A stretch of DNA of 64,000 nt from Firm-04 sp045628085 (lineage in GTDB: Bacteria; Bacillota; Clostridia; Oscillospirales; Ruminococcaceae), in NCBI GenBank assembly GCA_045628085.1, contig JAZQOZ010000148.1, positions 22,455-86,454 of the forward strand, read 5' to 3'. Positions 1 through 7,204 of this stretch are shown here, piece by piece. Position 1 is the stretch's first letter; each line of letters opens with the position of its first letter. Under the pieces are notes generated by a model. That model did not search any database. It saw only the letters and a program-made list of their open reading frames with translations, and was not told where the DNA came from. Both the position numbers and the translations under genes were made by a program.

Positions 1-302
1 ATATCCCGATGGATGAAGCACTATCATTCTGCGCACTTGACCTCTCCAATCGCCCGTATGTTGTTTTCCGCGGTTCATTCACAAACCAGATGATCGGACA
101 GTATGATGCCTGCCTGACAGAGGAGTTTTTCCGCGCATTGGCTGTCAATGCCGGTATCACCCTGCATTTGGATATGTGCTATGGCAGCAACGATCATCAT
201 AAATGTGAAGCACTGTTCAAGGCATTCGCACACGCTCTGAAAGCGGCAGTGCGCTTCAATGAGGACGGCACTGTACTTTCAACAAAGGGGGTTCTGGCAT
301 GA
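1..302 (+). CDS. hisB: Imidazoleglycerol-phosphate dehydratase, C-terminal part (5' end outside window)
   Basis: HisB converts imidazoleglycerol phosphate to imidazoleacetol phosphate in histidine synthesis. Only the last 99 residues are visible. The reading frame is open to the window edge, and the residues before the first in-frame ATG (Ile-Pro-Met-Asp-Glu-Ala) belong to the conserved family motif, so the ATG at 9 is internal rather than a start. The C-terminal metal-binding signature is seen as NDHHKCEALFKAFAHALKAA. The stop overlaps the hisH start in an ATGA arrangement, so the two are translationally coupled. Full-length family members are about 195 residues. Identification is secure; the N-terminal half cannot be checked. 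Confidence 0.95.
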   Translation, partial: IPMDEALSFCALDLSNRPYVVFRGSFTNQMIGQYDACLTEEFFRALAVNAGITLHLDMCYGSNDHHKCEALFKAFAHALKAAVRFNEDGTVLSTKGVLA

Positions 303-904
303 TCGCTGTCATTGATTACGGTGCAGGCAATCTTTTTTCTGTCTGCAATGCACTGCGTTATCTTGATATCGCACATGAGATCACGAAAGATGCAGATACG
401 ATCAATCGTGCTGATGCGGTCATTCTGCCGGGAGTCGGCGCTTTTCCGGCGGCTATGACATCACTTCGTCAGACCGGTTTGATCGGTACGATCAGAGAGA
501 ATGCGGCAAAAAAGCCGCTGCTCGGCATCTGTCTGGGAATGCAGATGCTCTTTGACCGTTCCGATGAGAACGGCGACTGTGAAGGGCTTGGAATGATCTC
601 CGGATCTGTTCAGCGTATTCCTTCAAAGCGCGTTATCATACCGCACATGGGATGGAACGAGCTGGTCGTTACACAGGAATCCGATATTCTAAAGAATATC
701 GAAAAACCTGTATTTACGTATTTTGTCCATTCTTATCAGGCTTTCTGCGACGATCGGAATATCATTGCATACTGCGATTATGACGGAAAGATTCCGGCAC
801 TTGTTACGGACGGTAAATATGTGTTCGGAGCGCAGTTTCATCCGGAAAAATCCGGTGAAAAAGGTTTGCAGATGCTTCGTAATTTTGAGGAGATGACAAA
901 ATGA
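299..904 (+). CDS. hisH: Imidazole glycerol phosphate synthase glutaminase subunit
   Basis: HisH is the class I glutamine amidotransferase that makes ammonia for HisF. The 201-residue length is normal. It begins VIDYGAGNLFSVCNAL. The oxyanion motif PGVGAF and the nucleophile motif LLGICLGMQMLF (catalytic Cys) are present, and the His-Glu pair lies in GAQFHPEKSG near the C-terminus. The start overlaps the hisB stop by four bases and the stop overlaps the hisA start in the same way. The partner subunit hisF follows after hisA. Confidence 0.97.
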   Translation: MIAVIDYGAGNLFSVCNALRYLDIAHEITKDADTINRADAVILPGVGAFPAAMTSLRQTGLIGTIRENAAKKPLLGICLGMQMLFDRSDENGDCEGLGMISGSVQRIPSKRVIIPHMGWNELVVTQESDILKNIEKPVFTYFVHSYQAFCDDRNIIAYCDYDGKIPALVTDGKYVFGAQFHPEKSGEKGLQMLRNFEEMTK

Positions 905-2070
905 TTATATTTCCGGCGATCGACATTATCGGGGGACAATGTGTCCGTCTGGTAAAAGGGGACTACGCGACTGCATCAAAGGTCGCAGATGATCCGCTTG
1001 AAACTGCGAAAAAATTTGAAGCCGCCGGCGCTGAATGGATCCACATGGTCGATCTGGACGGCGCAAAGGCAGGCTATCCGGTCAATACGGAGATATATAA
1101 GAATATAGCTGAAAATACGAATCTCAAGGTTGAAGTCGGCGGCGGTATCCGGACGCTTGATACGATTCAGGCATATCTGGATCTCGGCATTGCGCGTGTC
1201 ATTCTCGGATCTGTTGCACTGAAAAATCCGCAGCTTGTTGCGGATGCTGTCGCAAAATTCGGCGCAGACAAAATCGTTGTCGGGATCGATGCGAAAAACG
1301 AAATGGTTGCCGCAGAGGGATGGCTCGAAACCAGCGAGGTACATTATATTGATCTTGCGAAAGCAATGATCCAAGCGGGTGTACGCACTTTCATTTTTAC
1401 GGATATTTCAAAGGACGGAACGCTCTCCGGTGTCAATGCAGAACAGCTTCGCAAGCTGCGTGACGCAACTGACGGGCAGTGCAATATCGTTGCATCCGGC
1501 GGTGTTCATACGATTGAAGATATTATCGTATGCCGCGATCTCGGTCTGTACGGAACGATCGCAGGAAAGTCGCTCTATCAGGGTACACTTGATCTTGCAG
1601 AGGCGATCCGCATTTCTGAGCCGGTGTGTTATCGTTCCATGCAGCCGGATGATTTCACAGATTTGTATGCGCTTTGGACTGCCTGCGGAAACGGCCTGAA
1701 TAATCTGGACGATTCTGCGGAAGGCATTGCAAAATATCTTTGCCGGAATCCGAATACTTCTTTTGTTGCAGAAGAAAACGGAAAGCTCGTCGGAGCGGTG
1801 CTTGCCGGTCATGACGGCAGACGCGGATACATTCAGCACATATCTGTTTATGAATCATGCAGACGGCGCGGCATTGGCGGCAAACTCGTAAAAATGTGCA
1901 TGGATGCAATGCGCAAAGAGGGGATTCATAAGGTCGCGCTTGTTGCATTCAAACAGAATGCGGTCGGCAATGCTTTCTGGGAACAGCAGGGATTTGCTGT
2001 GCGTGATGATCTGAATTACCGGAATCTTGCACTGGCGGATATGATTCGTTTCGATCCGGAATACAAATAA
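901..2070 (+). CDS. hisA: HisA phosphoribosyl-ProFAR isomerase fused to a GNAT acetyltransferase
   Basis: Residues 1-240 are a complete HisA (beta/alpha)8 barrel: FPAIDIIGGQCVRLVKGDYA at the N-terminus, catalytic Asp in AIDI, second Asp in FTDISKDGTL, and phosphate-binding loops VGGGIR and ASGGVHT. HisA performs the Amadori isomerisation of ProFAR. From about residue 245 the chain continues without stop or start into a GNAT domain of about 145 residues, with the acetyl-CoA loop CRRRGIGGKLVK and a C-terminal NAVGNAFWEQQGF typical of GNATs. HisA alone is about 240 residues, so this is a true C-terminal extension. The acetyl acceptor is unknown. The gene overlaps hisH by four bases and precedes hisF by 11 bases. 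Confidence 0.93.
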   Translation: MIIFPAIDIIGGQCVRLVKGDYATASKVADDPLETAKKFEAAGAEWIHMVDLDGAKAGYPVNTEIYKNIAENTNLKVEVGGGIRTLDTIQAYLDLGIARVILGSVALKNPQLVADAVAKFGADKIVVGIDAKNEMVAAEGWLETSEVHYIDLAKAMIQAGVRTFIFTDISKDGTLSGVNAEQLRKLRDATDGQCNIVASGGVHTIEDIIVCRDLGLYGTIAGKSLYQGTLDLAEAIRISEPVCYRSMQPDDFTDLYALWTACGNGLNNLDDSAEGIAKYLCRNPNTSFVAEENGKLVGAVLAGHDGRRGYIQHISVYESCRRRGIGGKLVKMCMDAMRKEGIHKVALVAFKQNAVGNAFWEQQGFAVRDDLNYRNLALADMIRFDPEYK

Positions 2071-2081
2071 AGGAGAGCAGT

Positions 2082-2837
2082 ATGCTTGCAAAAAGAATCA
2101 TTCCGTGTCTGGATGTCCGGCACGGAAAGGTCGTCAAAGGCGTAAATTTTGAGGGCGTAAAAGATGTCGGCGATCCGGTTGCCTGTGCAGCGGAATATAA
2201 CCGGCAGGGCGCTGATGAGATCGTTTTTTATGATATTGTTGCATCTCACGAGGGACGCGGTACTATTCTGGATGTTGTCCGTGAGACTGCTAAGCGCGTG
2301 TTTGTCCCGCTGACAGTCGGCGGCGGCATTTCCTCGGTTGACGATATGCGTGAAACACTGCGCGCCGGTGCGGACAAAATCAGCATCAATTCATCTGCCG
2401 TAAAGAATCCGAAACTGATTTCCGAAGGTGCAGAGATATTCGGTTCACAATGTATTGTTGTCGGCATTGATGCGAAACGAAACGGCAAAGGCGGCTATTC
2501 AGTCTTTGCGAACGGCGGCAGAATTGATATGCAGGTCGATCTGCTCGAATGGGTACAGGAAGTTGAACGGCGCGGAGCAGGGGAGATCTGTCTGAATTCG
2601 ATCGACACGGACGGTGTACGCGGCGGATTTGATCTGGAAATGCTCAAAGATGTCTGTGCGCGTGTACGGATCCCGGTCATTGCATCGGGCGGTGCAGGAA
2701 AACTCAGTGATTTTGCAACCGTTTTTGAACAGACGGATGCAACGGCGGCACTTGCTGCATCCCTGTTCCATTTCGGTGAACTGACGATCCCGCAGGTCAA
2801 GGATGACTGCCGAAGCAAGGGCATTCTGATGCGGTAA
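2082..2837 (+). CDS. hisF: Imidazole glycerol phosphate synthase cyclase subunit
   Basis: HisF uses ammonia from HisH to close the imidazole ring, giving IGP and AICAR. At 251 residues it has the usual length. It opens RIIPCLDVRHGKVVKGVNF (catalytic Asp in CLDV), and the second catalytic Asp lies in NSIDTDGVRGGFDL. Phosphate loops VGGGI and ASGGAG are intact. A GGAGAG ribosome site precedes the ATG. hisI/hisE (the cyclohydrolase and pyrophosphatase), which often follow hisF, are not next to it; tyrS comes instead. Confidence 0.97.
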   Translation: MLAKRIIPCLDVRHGKVVKGVNFEGVKDVGDPVACAAEYNRQGADEIVFYDIVASHEGRGTILDVVRETAKRVFVPLTVGGGISSVDDMRETLRAGADKISINSSAVKNPKLISEGAEIFGSQCIVVGIDAKRNGKGGYSVFANGGRIDMQVDLLEWVQEVERRGAGEICLNSIDTDGVRGGFDLEMLKDVCARVRIPVIASGGAGKLSDFATVFEQTDATAALAASLFHFGELTIPQVKDDCRSKGILMR

Positions 2838-2872
2838 GCCGCGCTGTGACTATTTTGCAGGAAGGCGTACAA

Positions 2873-2977
2873 ATGAACCGAATCTCGATCTGTCATGCCG
2901 CATACTGGTATTGGCTGCATTTACCGCAGGATACACCGCGATATATGGCGTGGGGCATACCCGCATCCGGCAAATGA
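2873..2977 (+). CDS. Possible 34-residue aromatic-rich leader peptide upstream of tyrS
   Basis: A short ORF lies in the gap between hisF and tyrS. Its ATG at 2873 follows AGGAAGG with 7-base spacing, and it ends at a TGA at 2975. It holds three Tyr and three Trp codons, including a Tyr-Trp-Tyr-Trp run and a later Arg-Tyr-Met-Ala-Trp. Just downstream, AACCGC-GTG-GCGGTT can form a hairpin before the tyrS ribosome site. The arrangement resembles a leader peptide that could sense charged tRNA-Tyr, but there is no clear terminator or matched antiterminator, and I recognise no family. It could be chance. Confidence 0.3.
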   Translation: MNRISICHAAYWYWLHLPQDTPRYMAWGIPASGK

Positions 2978-3027
2978 TAATGAACATTGTAACCGCGTGG
3001 CGGTTTCAGATAAAGGAGAAATGAAAA

Positions 3028-4248
3028 ATGACTTTATACGAGGAACTTCAGCGCAGAGGATTGATTGCGCAGACCACAGATGAAAAGGAGATCGCTGATC
3101 TTATCAACAACGGAAAAGCGACATTTTATATCGGATTCGATCCGACTGCCGATTCCCTGCACGTTGGTCACTTCATGGCACTTTGCCTGATGAAGCGGAT
3201 GCAGATGGCAGGCAATAAGCCGATCGCACTTGTCGGCGGCGGTACGGGCATGATCGGTGATCCTTCCGGCAAAACAGATATGCGCAAAATGCTGACACCT
3301 GAGACGATCCAGCATAACTGCGACTGCTTCAAAAAGCAGATGAGCCGCTTCATCGACTTCTCCGACGGCAAGGCACAAATGGTCAATAACGGCGACTGGC
3401 TGCTGAAACTGAATTATGTTGATGTACTGCGCGAAGTCGGCGCTTGCTTCTCGGTCAATAAGATGCTTTCGTTTGAATGCTACAAACAGCGCTGGGAACG
3501 CGGTCTGACCTTCCTTGAATTCAACTACATGATCATGCAGAGCTATGATTTCTACAAGCTCTATCAGGATTACGGCTGCAATATACAGTTCGGCGGCGAC
3601 GACCAGTGGGCAAATATGCTCGGCGGTACGGAATTGATCCGCAAAAAACTCGGCAAAGACGCTTACGCTATGACCATTACGCTTCTGCTCAATTCCGAGG
3701 GCAAGAAAATGGGAAAGACCGAAAAGGGCGCAGTATGGCTCGATGCCGAAAAGACTTCTCCGTATGATTTCTTCCAATACTGGAGAAATGTCGGCGATGC
3801 CGATGTCATCAAATGTCTGAAAATGCTGACTTTCCTGCCGATCGAGGAGATCGAGGAAATGGAACAGCATCTCGACAGCGGCGCAGCATACAACAATGCC
3901 AAAGAGATCCTTGCATACGAACTGACCGCTTTGGTTCACGGCGAAGAAGAAGCTGCAAAACAGCGTGACGCAGCGCGTGCGATCTTTGCAGGCGGCGGTG
4001 TTTCCGCTGATATGCCGACAACAACACTCACAGCCGATGACCTGACAGACGGTCAGATCGGTCTTCTGACGATTCTCGTCAAGACCAAACTCTGCCCCTC
4101 TATTTCTGAGGCACGCAGACTTGTTCAGCAGGGCGGTATCACTGTCAACGATGAGAAAGTGACTGAGCCGAAGACACAGTACACTCTGGCAGATGATCTC
4201 ATCATCAAAAAGGGTAAAAAAGTGTTCCATAAGGTTACAAAGGCATAA
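3028..4248 (+). CDS. tyrS: Tyrosyl-tRNA synthetase
   Basis: This class I aminoacyl-tRNA synthetase charges tRNA-Tyr. The 406-residue protein carries the HIGH-type motif in GFDPTADSLHVGHFMAL (about residues 38-54), the tyrosine pocket FNYMIMQSYDFYKLY, GGDDQWANM, and a KMSKS-type loop seen as KMGKT near residue 229. An S4 RNA-binding domain forms the C-terminus (LCPSISEARRLVQQGGITVN). The start is set by AAAGGAG at about 3012. It is downstream of the his operon and may have its own regulation; I do not see a convincing T-box. Confidence 0.97.
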   Translation: MTLYEELQRRGLIAQTTDEKEIADLINNGKATFYIGFDPTADSLHVGHFMALCLMKRMQMAGNKPIALVGGGTGMIGDPSGKTDMRKMLTPETIQHNCDCFKKQMSRFIDFSDGKAQMVNNGDWLLKLNYVDVLREVGACFSVNKMLSFECYKQRWERGLTFLEFNYMIMQSYDFYKLYQDYGCNIQFGGDDQWANMLGGTELIRKKLGKDAYAMTITLLLNSEGKKMGKTEKGAVWLDAEKTSPYDFFQYWRNVGDADVIKCLKMLTFLPIEEIEEMEQHLDSGAAYNNAKEILAYELTALVHGEEEAAKQRDAARAIFAGGGVSADMPTTTLTADDLTDGQIGLLTILVKTKLCPSISEARRLVQQGGITVNDEKVTEPKTQYTLADDLIIKKGKKVFHKVTKA

Positions 4249-4335
4249 GCCCAGCCATTTTTTCATATCGACAAAATTAGCCCGCGAAAACAAGACTTAC
4301 AGAATATAATCAACCGATCAGGGAGGATTCAAGTC

Positions 4336-5889
4336 ATGCAGGACGGAGTTGCAAAGCAGCTTTCACAGGTTTACGACAACTGCGCGAAATGTGATGAAAA
4401 AGGATATCATGTCGGCGTACAAGGAAAATCCATGCAGGATTACCTGCGCTTTACGATGCTGAAATTCTATGTGTATCTGAGCAGCAGCAACGGAAATATC
4501 TCAATGGCGGAAATTGCTTATCTGAATGATGCACTCGGCTATTCAATGTCGGCAGATCAGATCGACCGATTCAATGTCAGCAGCAAGATCACGAAATACA
4601 GTCTGAAGGACAGCATGATCACGATGATGATGCCGTTCCTGAAAATGGATCTGGAAACATCTCCGTTCGGACCGATGAGCCTGACATTCATTGAATTCAT
4701 CAATCAGGCAGGTCTTGAATTCATGACCGTTGACAACGGCAGAACAGATCCGTTTGTTATGCGTGATCTCAGTGCGCTTGTGCTTGCAATGCGAAATTTC
4801 CGTATGGAATACATCACAAACTGGGAAAATATGATCCGTGAGCAGAAACGCCGCGAGGAAATGGCAAACCGTCCGCCGTATATTCCGGGCGGAAGCGGCA
4901 ATTCTCCGTGGGGCGCACCGCCGGTGCCGTCCGCTCCGAATGCAGCCAATACCGGCAGTAACAATAATCAGCCGCAGAACAACAACGTTGCAACGGCAAA
5001 TCCGTTCCAGCAGAAAAATCAGCAGGATCAGCAGCAGGCACAGCAGCCGGCTAAGGAAGAAAAGCCGCTGACGCTGGAGGAACAGCTTGCAAAGCTGGAG
5101 GAGCTGACCGGATTGCAGGCGGTCAAGCAGGATCTGAACAGCCTCATAAACCTGATCCGTGTGCGCAAAATGCGTGAGGACAGAGGTATGCCGCAGTCTG
5201 CAATGTCGCTGCACATGGCGTTTCTCGGCAATCCCGGTACGGGCAAAACAACGGTTGCTCGTATTCTTGCAGGTATCTATCAGTCGCTCGGTGTATTGTC
5301 AAAAGGTCAGCTTGTCGAAGTTGACCGTTCAGGATTGGTTTCCGGTTATGTCGGACAGACCGCGATCAAGACAAAAGAGGTCATTGACTCCGCAATGGGC
5401 GGCGTACTGTTCATTGACGAAGCCTATGCACTGACTGCTAATACCGGAAAAGGCGATTTCGGTCAGGAAGCTGTTAATACGCTCCTGAAAGCAATGGAAG
5501 ATAACCGTGATGATCTGATCGTGATCGTTGCCGGATATTCCGATCTGATGATGGAATTCCTTGACAGTAACCCCGGACTGCGTTCACGCTTCAACAAGAT
5601 CATTACATTTGAGGATTATATGCCGGACGAGCTGCTCGATATTTTCAAGAGTACCTGCACCAAATCCGGAATGCAGATCACGAAAGAAGCAGAGGATTTC
5701 GTACTGCAATACTTTATCGAACGCTGCGGCAAGAATCTGAAAACCTTTGCAAATGCGCGTGACATCCGCAATTTCTATGAGAAAGCGATCACGAATCAGG
5801 CGAATCGACTGGCAGCGATCGAATCTCCGACCAACGGTCAGCTTACGACACTGACGATCGACGATGTCACAGGTATCGAACTGAACTGA
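4336..5889 (+). CDS. CbbX/SpoVK-like AAA+ ATPase with N-terminal helical domain and Gln/Asn-rich linker
   Basis: The 517-residue protein has three parts. Residues 1-170 form a mostly helical region without a recognised motif, possibly TerB-like. Residues 171-245 are a Pro/Gly then Gln/Asn-rich low-complexity linker. Residues 250-510 are an AAA+ module of the CbbX/SpoVK clade: Walker A GNPGTGKTT at about 298, Walker B GVLFIDEAYAL at about 356, the loop SGYVGQTA and arginine finger region NPGLRSRF. Such proteins remodel partner proteins, for example Rubisco activation by CbbX or sporulation in Bacillus. Its substrate here is unknown. The ribosome site is GGGAGG; the cyclophilin gene follows after 61 bases. 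Confidence 0.85.
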   Translation: MQDGVAKQLSQVYDNCAKCDEKGYHVGVQGKSMQDYLRFTMLKFYVYLSSSNGNISMAEIAYLNDALGYSMSADQIDRFNVSSKITKYSLKDSMITMMMPFLKMDLETSPFGPMSLTFIEFINQAGLEFMTVDNGRTDPFVMRDLSALVLAMRNFRMEYITNWENMIREQKRREEMANRPPYIPGGSGNSPWGAPPVPSAPNAANTGSNNNQPQNNNVATANPFQQKNQQDQQQAQQPAKEEKPLTLEEQLAKLEELTGLQAVKQDLNSLINLIRVRKMREDRGMPQSAMSLHMAFLGNPGTGKTTVARILAGIYQSLGVLSKGQLVEVDRSGLVSGYVGQTAIKTKEVIDSAMGGVLFIDEAYALTANTGKGDFGQEAVNTLLKAMEDNRDDLIVIVAGYSDLMMEFLDSNPGLRSRFNKIITFEDYMPDELLDIFKSTCTKSGMQITKEAEDFVLQYFIERCGKNLKTFANARDIRNFYEKAITNQANRLAAIESPTNGQLTTLTIDDVTGIELN

Positions 5890-5909
5890 TACAGTAAACC
5901 CGATAAACT

Positions 5910-5928
5910 CAGTAAACCCGGTTTACTG
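5910..5928 (+). repeat. Small inverted repeat before the cyclophilin gene
   Basis: CAGTAAAC-CCG-GTTTACTG is a perfect 8-bp stem between the AAA+ gene and the cyclophilin gene. The left part (CAGTAAACCCG) is also repeated directly about 18 bases upstream. No run of T follows, so it is not a classic terminator; it may be an mRNA processing or stability hairpin. Confidence 0.4.
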
Positions 5929-5950
5929 AATAATAGAAAGGATCAGAATT

Positions 5951-6427
5951 ATGGTAGTTATTACAATGGAAAACGGCAAGCAGATGAAATTCAAGCTGCG
6001 CCCCGACTGCGCACCGATCTCCTGCGAAAACTTTGAAAAGCTCGTAAAGCAGGGATTCTATGACGGTCTGTGCTTTCACAGAGTCATTTCCGGCTTTATG
6101 ATTCAGGGCGGCTGCCCGGACGGAACCGGCATGGGCGGCCCCGGCTGGAATATCAAAGGCGAATTCCTTGCAAACGGTGTGAACAATCCGCTGAAACATA
6201 CACGCGGCGTTCTTTCGATGGCACGCGCAGGACATCCGGACAGCGCCGGTTCGCAGTTCTTCATTATGCACGCAGATGCGCCGTATCTGGACGGTAATTA
6301 TGCCGCATTCGGTGAGATCGTCGAAGGACTGGATGTTGTTGACGAGATCGCAGCCGTCCGCACAAATCCGATGGATCATCCGCTTCAGCCGCAGATCATG
6401 AAAAAGGTTGAGATCATTCCTGACTAA
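5951..6427 (+). CDS. Peptidyl-prolyl cis-trans isomerase, cyclophilin type
   Basis: A 158-residue single-domain cyclophilin that catalyses proline isomerisation during protein folding. Family motifs are clear: FEKLVKQGFYDGLCFHRVIS (catalytic Arg in FHRV), GFMIQGGCPDGTGMGGPGW, and GSQFFIMHADAPYLDGNYAA, which contains the peptide-binding QFF. There is no signal peptide, so the protein is cytoplasmic. The ATG follows AAAGGATC. A strong terminator lies directly downstream. Confidence 0.95.
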   Translation: MVVITMENGKQMKFKLRPDCAPISCENFEKLVKQGFYDGLCFHRVISGFMIQGGCPDGTGMGGPGWNIKGEFLANGVNNPLKHTRGVLSMARAGHPDSAGSQFFIMHADAPYLDGNYAAFGEIVEGLDVVDEIAAVRTNPMDHPLQPQIMKKVEIIPD

Positions 6428-6433
6428 AAGAGT

Positions 6434-6472
6434 ACCGCCTGATCGACTGAGATCGGGCGGTAATTCATTTTT
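6434..6472 (+). terminator. Rho-independent terminator after the cyclophilin gene
   Basis: The arms ACCGCCTGATC (6434-6444) and GATCGGGCGGT (6451-6461) form an 11-bp stem with one G-U pair, followed by AATTCATTTTT. Confidence 0.85.
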
Positions 6473-6570
6473 AGAGCATTTAAGTTATCATAATGACAAA
6501 GCTGTCAGACAGCCCCCTCTATATATGAAGTACCGATTCATGCAAATCGGTCACATATTTCTGATATAAA

Positions 6571-6601
6571 ACGAAAAACGCCGTCCAAAACCGGACGGCG
6601 T
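6571..6601 (-). terminator. Terminator of scfA
   Basis: Read on the minus strand, ACGCCGTCC and GGACGGCGT form a 9-bp stem (6593-6601 with 6578-6586), followed by TTTTTCGTTTT. It lies 16 bases past the scfA stop. Confidence 0.85.
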
Positions 6602-6616
6602 ATATCGTATCTGCAA

Positions 6617-6769
6617 TTACTTCTGCTTTTTCTTGCTTTCGCACTGCTGATTTGCAATGCCGCAGCTTGTCTTGCAGGCAGACTGGCAGGAAGTCTGGCA
6701 TTCGCCGCAGCCGCCGTTCTTTGCGCTCTCGCAAAGGCTGCGAGTTTCAATGGTCTGGATATGACGCAT
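6617..6769 (-). CDS. scfA: SCIFF ribosomally made peptide precursor (six cysteines in forty-five residues), with a seventh Cys
   Basis: A 50-residue Cys-rich peptide carrying the SCIFF core CGECQTSCQSACKTSC followed by a sixth core Cys at position 43. SCIFF peptides are near-universal in Clostridia and are modified by a dedicated radical SAM maturase that makes Cys-to-Thr thioether links; the final role is unknown. Core cysteines are at 21, 24, 28, 32, 36 and 43. An additional Cys at position 13 lies in the leader-like part. The start at 6769 is chosen because GGAGGG stands 8 bases upstream on the minus strand; a longer frame to 6832 lacks such a site. The maturase is at 10306-11691, separated by proS and a decarboxylase family gene. 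Confidence 0.92.
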   Translation of the reverse strand: MRHIQTIETRSLCESAKNGGCGECQTSCQSACKTSCGIANQQCESKKKQK

Positions 6770-6795
6770 GATAAGTCCCTCCTTCAACGGAATGT

Positions 6796-6812
6796 CTGCG
6801 GAATATCCGCAG
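6796..6812 (-). repeat. Hairpin in the scfA 5' leader
   Basis: CTGCGGA-ATA-TCCGCAG is a perfect 7-bp stem with a 3-base loop, lying between the scfA promoter and its ribosome site. It could stabilise or regulate the mRNA; nothing further is visible. Confidence 0.45.
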
Positions 6813-6846
6813 CGTGAGAGTGCGCAAGGCACATTTACTCCTAAAC

Positions 6847-6875
6847 ATTATAACATATAATGCCGAAAAATGCAA
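6847..6875 (-). promoter_or_regulatory. Promoter of scfA
   Basis: On the minus strand TTGCAT (6875-6870) and TATAAT (6852-6847) are separated by 17 bases. The predicted transcript would have a leader of roughly 70 bases before the scfA ATG. Confidence 0.8.
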
Positions 6876-7115
6876 TAGGAAAAGGCGAAAAAATCAACAG
6901 TATCGTAACAAAACCGAAAAATGAATGCGAACTGTGTCAGTTTATCCCATATTCTGAAAGAAATGCAGCAGGGGACACTGCCGAGCATCAACAGTATCTC
7001 AACACAGAAAAGACACGGACACCGTCCGCGACAGCATAATTTGCCGAAGAAATGTATCTGAAAACCGCAAACCGCAAACTTTCTAAAAAAAAACGAGATA
7101 CAATCAAAAAATGAC

Positions 7116-7144
7116 TTGCTTTTTCTTAAGAAATATGGTAAAAT
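7116..7144 (+). promoter_or_regulatory. Promoter of proS
   Basis: TTGCTT (7116-7121) and TAAAAT (7139-7144) are separated by 17 bases, about 60 bases before the proS ATG. The rest of the 435-base gap 6770-7204 holds the divergent scfA promoter and no other feature I can identify. Confidence 0.75.
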
Positions 7145-7204
7145 AATAGAGTTTGGAACACGTATCGAAATGCGTGACAGAAAGCACAGAAAGGAAGAAA
7201 ACAC

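Noticed and set aside
2900..3027. T-box riboswitch before tyrS
   Set aside because: ACCGCG near 2991 resembles the T-box tail, but the preceding TGTA does not pair with a tRNA CCA end, and I find no stem I, AGAR/GNTG motifs or terminator with a T run.
3034..4293. 419-residue ORF opposite tyrS
   Set aside because: Antisense shadow of a well-conserved synthetase.
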